The notes beneath the pieces are model-generated. The model was not told the DNA's origin. It saw only the letters and a program-made list of their open reading frames with translations, and made no database searches. A stretch of DNA of 64,000 nucleotides from Pratylenchus scribneri (Eukaryota; Nematoda; Chromadorea; Rhabditida; Pratylenchidae). This document shows, in pieces, positions 48,586 through 60,541 of this stretch (the stretch's first letter is position 1; each line of letters opens with the position of its first letter). Made by a program: the position numbers and the translations under genes. Where the stretch lies: NCBI GenBank assembly GCA_030063045.1, contig JAQSEB010000248.1, positions 1 to 64,000 on the forward strand, given 5' to 3'.

Positions 48586-48612
48586 CTCGGCCAGCCTAAA
48601 GGCGTGGCCGAG
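48586..48612 (+). other. Unit hairpin CTCGGCCA/TGGCCGAG (example)
   Basis: The 8-bp arms enclose GCC-TAAA-GGC, so the stem can extend to 11 bp with one bulged G. It is present in each A and B unit. In C units the left arm reads CTCGTCCA, which breaks one pair. Confidence 0.6.
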
Positions 48613-51602
48613 TTTTGAAATATTCTTTTTGGGGAAAAACGGCCCAGAAAAAAATTGGAAAAAAATATGCCTGGAAGGCAGAGGCTGAAAAACAAAGAAA
48701 AGAATCTAAAAATAGAGAAAAAAGGAAGAAAAAAAACTAAGAAAAAAAAGTTAGAATTGACTAAGAAAAAACTAAGAAATTTAGAAAAGAAAGGAGGCGA
48801 ATAGACAGGTAAGTGTGATTAGAAAGAGAGAGAGGATAATGTATTATTAGAAGAGAAAAATTAGTAGGGGCTTAGGTATAGGGTTTCTAGGGCCCTTGGG
48901 GAATCCAATGAAAAACTAAGAATTTTAGAAAAACTAATGAAAAATTGAAGCCAATAGATATTGGCTGATTGAGAGAAAAAATGATTAGAAAAAATTTCAG
49001 TGAGCGCCAGGATGTCCGCCTATCGCCAGGGTATCCGCCTAGAGCTTGGGTATGGGCTAGGGTCTAGGGTTAGGGGTAGGGGTTAGGGTTAGGTAGGTAG
49101 GGTAGGGGAAAAATTTCAAAAAATCCGAAAAAAACATGAAAAAACAAGAAAAAATTCCAAAAAAATGAGAAAAATCCCGAAAATCGGGGAAAAATCAATG
49201 AAAAACAGGCCTCGCCGGAGGCGATTTTCAAATTGAAAAATGAAAAATTCCAAAAAAAATTCGCCTCGGCCAGCCTAAAGGCGTGGCCGAGTTTTGAAAT
49301 ATTCTTTTTGGGGAAAAACGGCCCAGAAAAAAATTGGAAAAAAATATGCCTGGAAGGCAGAGGCTGAAAAACAAAGAAAAGAATCTAAAAATAGAGAAAA
49401 AAGGAAGAAAAAAAACTAAGAAAAAAAAGTTAGAATTGACTAAGAAAAAACTAAGAAATTTAGAAAAGAAAGGAGGCGAATAGACAGGTAAGTGTGATTA
49501 GAAAGAGAGAGAGGATAATGTATTATTAGAAGAGAAAAATTAGTAGGGGCTTAGGTATAGGGTTTCTAGGGCCCTTGGGGAAGAGATTAAAAAAATAAGA
49601 AATTTTGAAAAACTAATAAGAAAAACAATAGAAGCCATTATGTATCGGCTGATGAGAGAAAAAGAGAAAAAAAAATTTCAGACAGCGCCAGGATGTCCGC
49701 CTCAAGCCAGGGTATCCGCATAGAGCTTGGGTATGGGCTAGGGTCTAGGGTTAGGGCTAGGGGTTAGGGTTAGGTAGGTAGGGTAGGGGGGAAAATTTCA
49801 AAAAACTAGAAAATTCCTAAAAAATTCGAAAAATCATAGAAAAAACTGAGAAAAATCCCGAAAATCGGGGAAAATCAATGAAAAATTGGCCTCGCTGGAA
49901 GCGATTTTCAAAATGAAAAATGAAAAATTCCCAAAAAAATTCGCCTCGTCCAGCCTAAAGGCGTGGCCGAGTTTTGAAAAATTCTTTTAAAAAAAAATCG
50001 GCCCGAAAAAAATCGAAAAAAAATGCCTGGAAGGCAGAGGCCGAAAAACTAAGAAAAGAATCTAAAAATGAGAGAAAAAAACTAAGAAAAATATATAAGA
50101 AAAAAAAGTTAGAATAAACTAAGAAATTTAGAAAAGAAAGGAGGCGAATAGGCAGGTAAGTGTGATTAGAAAGAGAGGAGGATACTGTATTATTAGAAGA
50201 GAAAAATTAGTAGGGGCTTAGGTATAGGGTTTCTAGGGCCCTTGGGGAAGAGATTAAAAAAATAAGAAATTTTGAAAAACTAATAAGAAAAACAATAGAA
50301 GCCATTATGTATCGGCTGATGAGAGAAAAAGAGAAAAAAAAATTTCAGACAGCGCCAGGATGTCCGCCTCAAGCCAGGGTATCCGCATAGAGCTTGGGTA
50401 TGGGCTAGGGTCTAGGGTTAGGGCTAGGGGTTAGGGTTAGGTAGGTAGGGTAGGGGGAAAAATTTCAAAAAACTAGAAAATTTCTAAAAAATCGAAAAAT
50501 CATAGAAAAAACCGAGAAAAATCCCGAAAAACGGGGAAAAATCAATGAAAAACAAGCCTCGCCGGAGGCGATTTTCAAATTGAAAAATGAAAAATTCCAA
50601 AAAAAATTCGCCTCGGCCAGCCTAAAGGCGTGGCCGAGTTTTGAAATATTCTTTTTGGGGAAAAACGGCCCAGAAAAAAATTGGAAAAAAATATGCCTGG
50701 AAGGCAGTGGCTGAAATACTAAGATAAGAATTTAAGAGGGAAAAAACTAAGAAAAATATATAAGAAAAAAAATTAGAATCGACTAAGAAAAAACTAAGAA
50801 ATTTAGAAAAAAAAGGAAGCGAATAGGCAGGTAAGTGTGATTAGAAAGAGAGGGGATACTGTATTAATAGAAGAGAAAAATTAGTAGGGGCTTAGGTATA
50901 GGGTTTCTAGGGCCCTTGGGGAATCCAATGAAAAACTAAGAATTTTAGAAAAACTAATGAAAAATTGAAGCCAATAGATATTGGCTGATTGAGAGAAAAA
51001 ATGATTAGAAAAAATTTCAGTGAGCGCCAGGATGTCCGCCTATCGCCAGGGTATCCGCCTAGAGCTTGGGTATGGGCTAGGGTCTAGGGTTAGGGGTAGG
51101 GGTTAGGGTTAGGTAGGTAGGGTAGGGGAAAAATTTCAAAAAATCCGAAAAAAACATGAAAAAACAAGAAAAAATTCCAAAAAAATGAGAAAAATCCCGA
51201 AAATCGGGGAAAAATCAATGAAAAACAGGCCTCGCCGGAGGCGATTTTCAAATTGAAAAATGAAAAATTCCAAAAAAAATTCGCCTCGGCCAGCCTAAAG
51301 GCGTGGCCGAGTTTTGAAATATTCTTTTTGGGGAAAAACGGCCCAGAAAAAAATTGGAAAAAAATATGCCTGGAAGGCAGAGGCTGAAAAACAAAGAAAA
51401 GAATCTAAAAATAGAGAAAAAAGGAAGAAAAAAAACTAAGAAAAAAAAGTTAGAATTGACTAAGAAAAAACTAAGAAATTTAGAAAAGAAAGGAGGCGAA
51501 TAGACAGGTAAGTGTGATTAGAAAGAGAGAGAGGATAATGTATTATTAGAAGAGAAAAATTAGTAGGGGCTTAGGTATAGGGTTTCTAGGGCCCTTGGGG
51601 AA

Positions 51603-52269
51603 GAGATTAAAAAAATAAGAAATTTTGAAAAACTAATAAGAAAAACAATAGAAGCCATTATGTATCGGCTGATGAGAGAAAAAGAGAAAAAAAAATTTCA
51701 GACAGCGCCAGGATGTCCGCCTCAAGCCAGGGTATCCGCATAGAGCTTGGGTATGGGCTAGGGTCTAGGGTTAGGGCTAGGGGTTAGGGTTAGGTAGGTA
51801 GGGTAGGGGGGAAAATTTCAAAAAACTAGAAAATTCCTAAAAAATTCGAAAAATCATAGAAAAAACTGAGAAAAATCCCGAAAATCGGGGAAAATCAATG
51901 AAAAATTGGCCTCGCTGGAAGCGATTTTCAAAATGAAAAATGAAAAATTCCCAAAAAAATTCGCCTCGTCCAGCCTAAAGGCGTGGCCGAGTTTTGAAAA
52001 ATTCTTTTAAAAAAAAATCGGCCCGAAAAAAATCGAAAAAAAATGCCTGGAAGGCAGAGGCCGAAAAACTAAGAAAAGAATCTAAAAATGAGAGAAAAAA
52101 ACTAAGAAAAATATATAAGAAAAAAAAGTTAGAATAAACTAAGAAATTTAGAAAAGAAAGGAGGCGAATAGGCAGGTAAGTGTGATTAGAAAGAGAGGAG
52201 GATACTGTATTATTAGAAGAGAAAAATTAGTAGGGGCTTAGGTATAGGGTTTCTAGGGCCCTTGGGGAA
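51603..52269 (+). repeat. Array unit type C, example (667 bp)
   Basis: Its first 200 bp match type A. It then differs: GGGGGGAAAATTTC after the tract, TCGCT-GGA-AGCGA in place of TCGCC-GGA-GGCGA, CTCGTCCA in place of CTCGGCCA, and TCTTTTAAAAAAAAATCGGC later. It is probably an older divergent branch recombined onto an A-type 5' part. Confidence 0.8.
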
Positions 52270-52944
52270 GAGATTAAAAAAATAAGAAATTTTGAAAAAC
52301 TAATAAGAAAAACAATAGAAGCCATTATGTATCGGCTGATGAGAGAAAAAGAGAAAAAAAAATTTCAGACAGCGCCAGGATGTCCGCCTCAAGCCAGGGT
52401 ATCCGCATAGAGCTTGGGTATGGGCTAGGGTCTAGGGTTAGGGCTAGGGGTTAGGGTTAGGTAGGTAGGGTAGGGGGAAAAATTTCAAAAAACTAGAAAA
52501 TTTCTAAAAAATCGAAAAATCATAGAAAAAACCGAGAAAAATCCCGAAAAACGGGGAAAAATCAATGAAAAACAAGCCTCGCCGGAGGCGATTTTCAAAT
52601 TGAAAAATGAAAAATTCCAAAAAAAATTCGCCTCGGCCAGCCTAAAGGCGTGGCCGAGTTTTGAAATATTCTTTTTGGGGAAAAACGGCCCAGAAAAAAA
52701 TTGGAAAAAAATATGCCTGGAAGGCAGTGGCTGAAATACTAAGATAAGAATTTAAGAGGGAAAAAACTAAGAAAAATATATAAGAAAAAAAATTAGAATC
52801 GACTAAGAAAAAACTAAGAAATTTAGAAAAAAAAAGGAAGCGAATAGGCAGGTAAGTGTGATTAGAAAGAGAGGGGATACTGTATTAATAGAAGAGAAAA
52901 ATTAGTAGGGGCTTAGGTATAGGGTTTCTAGGGCCCTTGGGGAA
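52270..52944 (+). repeat. Array unit type A, example (675 bp)
   Basis: Starts AGATTAAAAAAATAAG after the shared GGGCCCTTGGGGAA. It carries AGCC-TTATGTATC-GGCT, the tract with TTAGGGCTAGGGG, the small hairpin CCCG-AAAAA-CGGG, hairpin TCGCC-GGA-GGCGA, and the end GGCAGTGGCTGAAATACTAAG. The last shared part is GTAGGGGCTTAGGTATAGGG. Confidence 0.8.
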
Positions 52945-53623
52945 TCCAATGAAAAACTAAGAATTTTAGAAAAACTAATGAAAAATTGAAGCCAATAGAT
53001 ATTGGCTGATTGAGAGAAAAAATGATTAGAAAAAATTTCAGTGAGCGCCAGGATGTCCGCCTATCGCCAGGGTATCCGCCTAGAGCTTGGGTATGGGCTA
53101 GGGTCTAGGGTTAGGGGTAGGGGTTAGGGTTAGGTAGGTAGGGTAGGGGAAAAATTTCAAAAAATCCGAAAAAAACATGAAAAAACAAGAAAAAATTCCA
53201 AAAAAATGAGAAAAATCCCGAAAATCGGGGAAAAATCAATGAAAAACAGGCCTCGCCGGAGGCGATTTTCAAATTGAAAAATGAAAAATTCCAAAAAAAA
53301 TTCGCCTCGGCCAGCCTAAAGGCGTGGCCGAGTTTTGAAATATTCTTTTTGGGGAAAAACGGCCCAGAAAAAAATTGGAAAAAAATATGCCTGGAAGGCA
53401 GAGGCTGAAAAACAAAGAAAAGAATCTAAAAATAGAGAAAAAAGGAAGAAAAAAAACTAAGAAAAAAAAGTTAGAATTGACTAAGAAAAAACTAAGAAAT
53501 TTAGAAAAGAAAGGAGGCGAATAGACAGGTAAGTGTGATTAGAAAGAGAGAGAGGATAATGTATTATTAGAAGAGAAAAATTAGTAGGGGCTTAGGTATA
53601 GGGTTTCTAGGGCCCTTGGGGAA
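52945..53623 (+). repeat. Array unit type B, example (679 bp)
   Basis: Starts TCCAATGAAAAACTAAG. It has the 8-bp hairpin AGCCAATA-GA-TATTGGCT, TTAGGGGTAGGGGTTAGG in the tract, CCCGA-AAA-TCGGG, TCGCC-GGA-GGCGA, and ends with GAGAGAGAGGATAATGTAT before the shared segment. Confidence 0.8.
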
Positions 53624-55141
53624 TCCAATGAAAAACTAAGAATTTTAGAAAAACTAATGAAAAATTGAAGCCAATAGATATTGGCTGATTGAGAGAAAAA
53701 ATGATTAGAAAAAATTTCAGTGAGCGCCAGGATGTCCGCCTATCGCCAGGGTATCCGCCTAGAGCTTGGGTATGGGCTAGGGTCTAGGGTTAGGGGTAGG
53801 GGTTAGGGTTAGGTAGGTAGGGTAGGGGAAAAATTTCAAAAAATCCGAAAAAAACATGAAAAAACAAGAAAAAATTCCAAAAAAATGAGAAAAATCCCGA
53901 AAATCGGGGAAAAATCAATGAAAAACAGGCCTCGCCGGAGGCGATTTTCAAATTGAAAAATGAAAAATTCCAAAAAAAATTCGCCTCGGCCAGCCTAAAG
54001 GCGTGGCCGAGTTTTGAAATATTCTTTTTGGGGAAAAACGGCCCAGAAAAAAATTGGAAAAAAATATGCCTGGAAGGCAGAGGCTGAAAAACAAAGAAAA
54101 GAATCTAAAAATAGAGAAAAAAGGAAGAAAAAAAACTAAGAAAAAAAAGTTAGAATTGACTAAGAAAAAACTAAGAAATTTAGAAAAGAAAGGAGGCGAA
54201 TAGACAGGTAAGTGTGATTAGAAAGAGAGAGAGGATAATGTATTATTAGAAGAGAAAAATTAGTAGGGGCTTAGGTATAGGGTTTCTAGGGCCCTTGGGG
54301 AATCCAATGAAAAACTAAGAATTTTAGAAAAACTAATGAAAAATTGAAGCCAATAGATATTGGCTGATTGAGAGAAAAAATGATTAGAAAAAATTTCAGT
54401 GAGCGCCAGGATGTCCGCCTATCGCCAGGGTATCCGCCTAGAGCTTGGGTATGGGCTAGGGTCTAGGGTTAGGGGTAGGGGTTAGGGTTAGGTAGGTAGG
54501 GTAGGGGAAAAATTTCAAAAAATCCGAAAAAAACATGAAAAAACAAGAAAAAATTCCAAAAAAATGAGAAAAATCCCGAAAATCGGGGAAAAATCAATGA
54601 AAAACAGGCCTCGCCGGAGGCGATTTTCAAATTGAAAAATGAAAAATTCCAAAAAAAATTCGCCTCGGCCAGCCTAAAGGCGTGGCCGAGTTTTGAAATA
54701 TTCTTTTTGGGGAAAAACGGCCCAGAAAAAAATTGGAAAAAAATATGCCTGGAAGGCAGAGGCTGAAAAACAAAGAAAAGAATCTAAAAATAGAGAAAAA
54801 AGGAAGAAAAAAAACTAAGAAAAAAAAGTTAGAATTGACTAAGAAAAAACTAAGAAATTTAGAAAAGAAAGGAGGCGAATAGACAGGTAAGTGTGATTAG
54901 AAAGAGAGAGAGGATAATGTATTATTAGAAGAGAAAAATTAGTAGGGGCTTAGGTATAGGGTTTCTAGGGCCCTTGGGGAAGAGATTAAAAAAATAAGAA
55001 ATTTTGAAAAACTAATAAGAAAAACAATAGAAGCCATTATGTATCGGCTGATGAGAGAAAAAGAGAAAAAAAAATTTCAGACAGCGCCAGGATGTCCGCC
55101 TCAAGCCAGGGTATCCGCATAGAGCTTGGGTATGGGCTAGG

Positions 55142-57841
55142 GTCTAGGGTTAGGGCTAGGGGTTAGGGTTAGGTAGGTAGGGTAGGGGGAAAAATTTCAA
55201 AAAACTAGAAAATTTCTAAAAAATCGAAAAATCATAGAAAAAACCGAGAAAAATCCCGAAAAACGGGGAAAAATCAATGAAAAACAAGCCTCGCCGGAGG
55301 CGATTTTCAAATTGAAAAATGAAAAATTCCAAAAAAAATTCGCCTCGGCCAGCCTAAAGGCGTGGCCGAGTTTTGAAATATTCTTTTTGGGGAAAAACGG
55401 CCCAGAAAAAAATTGGAAAAAAATATGCCTGGAAGGCAGTGGCTGAAATACTAAGATAAGAATTTAAGAGGGAAAAAACTAAGAAAAATATATAAGAAAA
55501 AAAATTAGAATCGACTAAGAAAAAACTAAGAAATTTAGAAAAAAAAAGGAAGCGAATAGGCAGGTAAGTGTGATTAGAAAGAGAGGGGATACTGTATTAA
55601 TAGAAGAGAAAAATTAGTAGGGGCTTAGGTATAGGGTTTCTAGGGCCCTTGGGGAATCCAATGAAAAACTAAGAATTTTAGAAAAACTAATGAAAAATTG
55701 AAGCCAATAGATATTGGCTGATTGAGAGAAAAAATGATTAGAAAAAATTTCAGTGAGCGCCAGGATGTCCGCCTATCGCCAGGGTATCCGCCTAGAGCTT
55801 GGGTATGGGCTAGGGTCTAGGGTTAGGGGTAGGGGTTAGGGTTAGGTAGGTAGGGTAGGGGAAAAATTTCAAAAAATCCGAAAAAAACATGAAAAAACAA
55901 GAAAAAATTCCAAAAAAATGAGAAAAATCCCGAAAATCGGGGAAAAATCAATGAAAAACAGGCCTCGCCGGAGGCGATTTTCAAATTGAAAAATGAAAAA
56001 TTCCAAAAAAAATTCGCCTCGGCCAGCCTAAAGGCGTGGCCGAGTTTTGAAATATTCTTTTTGGGGAAAAACGGCCCAGAAAAAAATTGGAAAAAAATAT
56101 GCCTGGAAGGCAGAGGCTGAAAAACAAAGAAAAGAATCTAAAAATAGAGAAAAAAGGAAGAAAAAAAACTAAGAAAAAAAAGTTAGAATTGACTAAGAAA
56201 AAACTAAGAAATTTAGAAAAGAAAGGAGGCGAATAGACAGGTAAGTGTGATTAGAAAGAGAGAGAGGATAATGTATTATTAGAAGAGAAAAATTAGTAGG
56301 GGCTTAGGTATAGGGTTTCTAGGGCCCTTGGGGAATCCAATGAAAAACTAAGAATTTTAGAAAAACTAATGAAAAATTGAAGCCAATAGATATTGGCTGA
56401 TTGAGAGAAAAAATGATTAGAAAAAATTTCAGTGAGCGCCAGGATGTCCGCCTATCGCCAGGGTATCCGCCTAGAGCTTGGGTATGGGCTAGGGTCTAGG
56501 GTTAGGGGTAGGGGTTAGGGTTAGGTAGGTAGGGTAGGGGAAAAATTTCAAAAAATCCGAAAAAAACATGAAAAAACAAGAAAAAATTCCAAAAAAATGA
56601 GAAAAATCCCGAAAATCGGGGAAAAATCAATGAAAAACAGGCCTCGCCGGAGGCGATTTTCAAATTGAAAAATGAAAAATTCCAAAAAAAATTCGCCTCG
56701 GCCAGCCTAAAGGCGTGGCCGAGTTTTGAAATATTCTTTTTGGGGAAAAACGGCCCAGAAAAAAATTGGAAAAAAATATGCCTGGAAGGCAGAGGCTGAA
56801 AAACAAAGAAAAGAATCTAAAAATAGAGAAAAAAGGAAGAAAAAAAACTAAGAAAAAAAAGTTAGAATTGACTAAGAAAAAACTAAGAAATTTAGAAAAG
56901 AAAGGAGGCGAATAGACAGGTAAGTGTGATTAGAAAGAGAGAGAGGATAATGTATTATTAGAAGAGAAAAATTAGTAGGGGCTTAGGTATAGGGTTTCTA
57001 GGGCCCTTGGGGAAGAGATTAAAAAAATAAGAAATTTTGAAAAACTAATAAGAAAAACAATAGAAGCCATTATGTATCGGCTGATGAGAGAAAAAGAGAA
57101 AAAAAAATTTCAGACAGCGCCAGGATGTCCGCCTCAAGCCAGGGTATCCGCATAGAGCTTGGGTATGGGCTAGGGTCTAGGGTTAGGGCTAGGGGTTAGG
57201 GTTAGGTAGGTAGGGTAGGGGGGAAAATTTCAAAAAACTAGAAAATTCCTAAAAAATTCGAAAAATCATAGAAAAAACTGAGAAAAATCCCGAAAATCGG
57301 GGAAAATCAATGAAAAATTGGCCTCGCTGGAAGCGATTTTCAAAATGAAAAATGAAAAATTCCCAAAAAAATTCGCCTCGTCCAGCCTAAAGGCGTGGCC
57401 GAGTTTTGAAAAATTCTTTTAAAAAAAAATCGGCCCGAAAAAAATCGAAAAAAAATGCCTGGAAGGCAGAGGCCGAAAAACTAAGAAAAGAATCTAAAAA
57501 TGAGAGAAAAAAACTAAGAAAAATATATAAGAAAAAAAAGTTAGAATAAACTAAGAAATTTAGAAAAGAAAGGAGGCGAATAGGCAGGTAAGTGTGATTA
57601 GAAAGAGAGGAGGATACTGTATTATTAGAAGAGAAAAATTAGTAGGGGCTTAGGTATAGGGTTTCTAGGGCCCTTGGGGAAGAGATTAAAAAAATAAGAA
57701 ATTTTGAAAAACTAATAAGAAAAACAATAGAAGCCATTATGTATCGGCTGATGAGAGAAAAAGAGAAAAAAAAATTTCAGACAGCGCCAGGATGTCCGCC
57801 TCAAGCCAGGGTATCCGCATAGAGCTTGGGTATGGGCTAGG
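55142..57841 (+). repeat. Higher-order repeat A-B-B-C, first copy (2700 bp)
   Basis: The segment repeats at a distance of exactly 2,700 bp in 57,842-60,541. The lines of the two copies are identical wherever I compared them, and identity continues on both sides for a few hundred bases. It marks recent homogenisation by block duplication. Confidence 0.8.
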
Positions 57842-60541
57842 GTCTAGGGTTAGGGCTAGGGGTTAGGGTTAGGTAGGTAGGGTAGGGGGAAAAATTTCAA
57901 AAAACTAGAAAATTTCTAAAAAATCGAAAAATCATAGAAAAAACCGAGAAAAATCCCGAAAAACGGGGAAAAATCAATGAAAAACAAGCCTCGCCGGAGG
58001 CGATTTTCAAATTGAAAAATGAAAAATTCCAAAAAAAATTCGCCTCGGCCAGCCTAAAGGCGTGGCCGAGTTTTGAAATATTCTTTTTGGGGAAAAACGG
58101 CCCAGAAAAAAATTGGAAAAAAATATGCCTGGAAGGCAGTGGCTGAAATACTAAGATAAGAATTTAAGAGGGAAAAAACTAAGAAAAATATATAAGAAAA
58201 AAAATTAGAATCGACTAAGAAAAAACTAAGAAATTTAGAAAAAAAAAGGAAGCGAATAGGCAGGTAAGTGTGATTAGAAAGAGAGGGGATACTGTATTAA
58301 TAGAAGAGAAAAATTAGTAGGGGCTTAGGTATAGGGTTTCTAGGGCCCTTGGGGAATCCAATGAAAAACTAAGAATTTTAGAAAAACTAATGAAAAATTG
58401 AAGCCAATAGATATTGGCTGATTGAGAGAAAAAATGATTAGAAAAAATTTCAGTGAGCGCCAGGATGTCCGCCTATCGCCAGGGTATCCGCCTAGAGCTT
58501 GGGTATGGGCTAGGGTCTAGGGTTAGGGGTAGGGGTTAGGGTTAGGTAGGTAGGGTAGGGGAAAAATTTCAAAAAATCCGAAAAAAACATGAAAAAACAA
58601 GAAAAAATTCCAAAAAAATGAGAAAAATCCCGAAAATCGGGGAAAAATCAATGAAAAACAGGCCTCGCCGGAGGCGATTTTCAAATTGAAAAATGAAAAA
58701 TTCCAAAAAAAATTCGCCTCGGCCAGCCTAAAGGCGTGGCCGAGTTTTGAAATATTCTTTTTGGGGAAAAACGGCCCAGAAAAAAATTGGAAAAAAATAT
58801 GCCTGGAAGGCAGAGGCTGAAAAACAAAGAAAAGAATCTAAAAATAGAGAAAAAAGGAAGAAAAAAAACTAAGAAAAAAAAGTTAGAATTGACTAAGAAA
58901 AAACTAAGAAATTTAGAAAAGAAAGGAGGCGAATAGACAGGTAAGTGTGATTAGAAAGAGAGAGAGGATAATGTATTATTAGAAGAGAAAAATTAGTAGG
59001 GGCTTAGGTATAGGGTTTCTAGGGCCCTTGGGGAATCCAATGAAAAACTAAGAATTTTAGAAAAACTAATGAAAAATTGAAGCCAATAGATATTGGCTGA
59101 TTGAGAGAAAAAATGATTAGAAAAAATTTCAGTGAGCGCCAGGATGTCCGCCTATCGCCAGGGTATCCGCCTAGAGCTTGGGTATGGGCTAGGGTCTAGG
59201 GTTAGGGGTAGGGGTTAGGGTTAGGTAGGTAGGGTAGGGGAAAAATTTCAAAAAATCCGAAAAAAACATGAAAAAACAAGAAAAAATTCCAAAAAAATGA
59301 GAAAAATCCCGAAAATCGGGGAAAAATCAATGAAAAACAGGCCTCGCCGGAGGCGATTTTCAAATTGAAAAATGAAAAATTCCAAAAAAAATTCGCCTCG
59401 GCCAGCCTAAAGGCGTGGCCGAGTTTTGAAATATTCTTTTTGGGGAAAAACGGCCCAGAAAAAAATTGGAAAAAAATATGCCTGGAAGGCAGAGGCTGAA
59501 AAACAAAGAAAAGAATCTAAAAATAGAGAAAAAAGGAAGAAAAAAAACTAAGAAAAAAAAGTTAGAATTGACTAAGAAAAAACTAAGAAATTTAGAAAAG
59601 AAAGGAGGCGAATAGACAGGTAAGTGTGATTAGAAAGAGAGAGAGGATAATGTATTATTAGAAGAGAAAAATTAGTAGGGGCTTAGGTATAGGGTTTCTA
59701 GGGCCCTTGGGGAAGAGATTAAAAAAATAAGAAATTTTGAAAAACTAATAAGAAAAACAATAGAAGCCATTATGTATCGGCTGATGAGAGAAAAAGAGAA
59801 AAAAAAATTTCAGACAGCGCCAGGATGTCCGCCTCAAGCCAGGGTATCCGCATAGAGCTTGGGTATGGGCTAGGGTCTAGGGTTAGGGCTAGGGGTTAGG
59901 GTTAGGTAGGTAGGGTAGGGGGGAAAATTTCAAAAAACTAGAAAATTCCTAAAAAATTCGAAAAATCATAGAAAAAACTGAGAAAAATCCCGAAAATCGG
60001 GGAAAATCAATGAAAAATTGGCCTCGCTGGAAGCGATTTTCAAAATGAAAAATGAAAAATTCCCAAAAAAATTCGCCTCGTCCAGCCTAAAGGCGTGGCC
60101 GAGTTTTGAAAAATTCTTTTAAAAAAAAATCGGCCCGAAAAAAATCGAAAAAAAATGCCTGGAAGGCAGAGGCCGAAAAACTAAGAAAAGAATCTAAAAA
60201 TGAGAGAAAAAAACTAAGAAAAATATATAAGAAAAAAAAGTTAGAATAAACTAAGAAATTTAGAAAAGAAAGGAGGCGAATAGGCAGGTAAGTGTGATTA
60301 GAAAGAGAGGAGGATACTGTATTATTAGAAGAGAAAAATTAGTAGGGGCTTAGGTATAGGGTTTCTAGGGCCCTTGGGGAAGAGATTAAAAAAATAAGAA
60401 ATTTTGAAAAACTAATAAGAAAAACAATAGAAGCCATTATGTATCGGCTGATGAGAGAAAAAGAGAAAAAAAAATTTCAGACAGCGCCAGGATGTCCGCC
60501 TCAAGCCAGGGTATCCGCATAGAGCTTGGGTATGGGCTAGG
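57842..60541 (+). repeat. Higher-order repeat A-B-B-C, second copy (2700 bp)
   Basis: Same order and sequence as 55,142-57,841. After about 61,050 the order changes to A-C-A-C-B-A. Confidence 0.8.
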
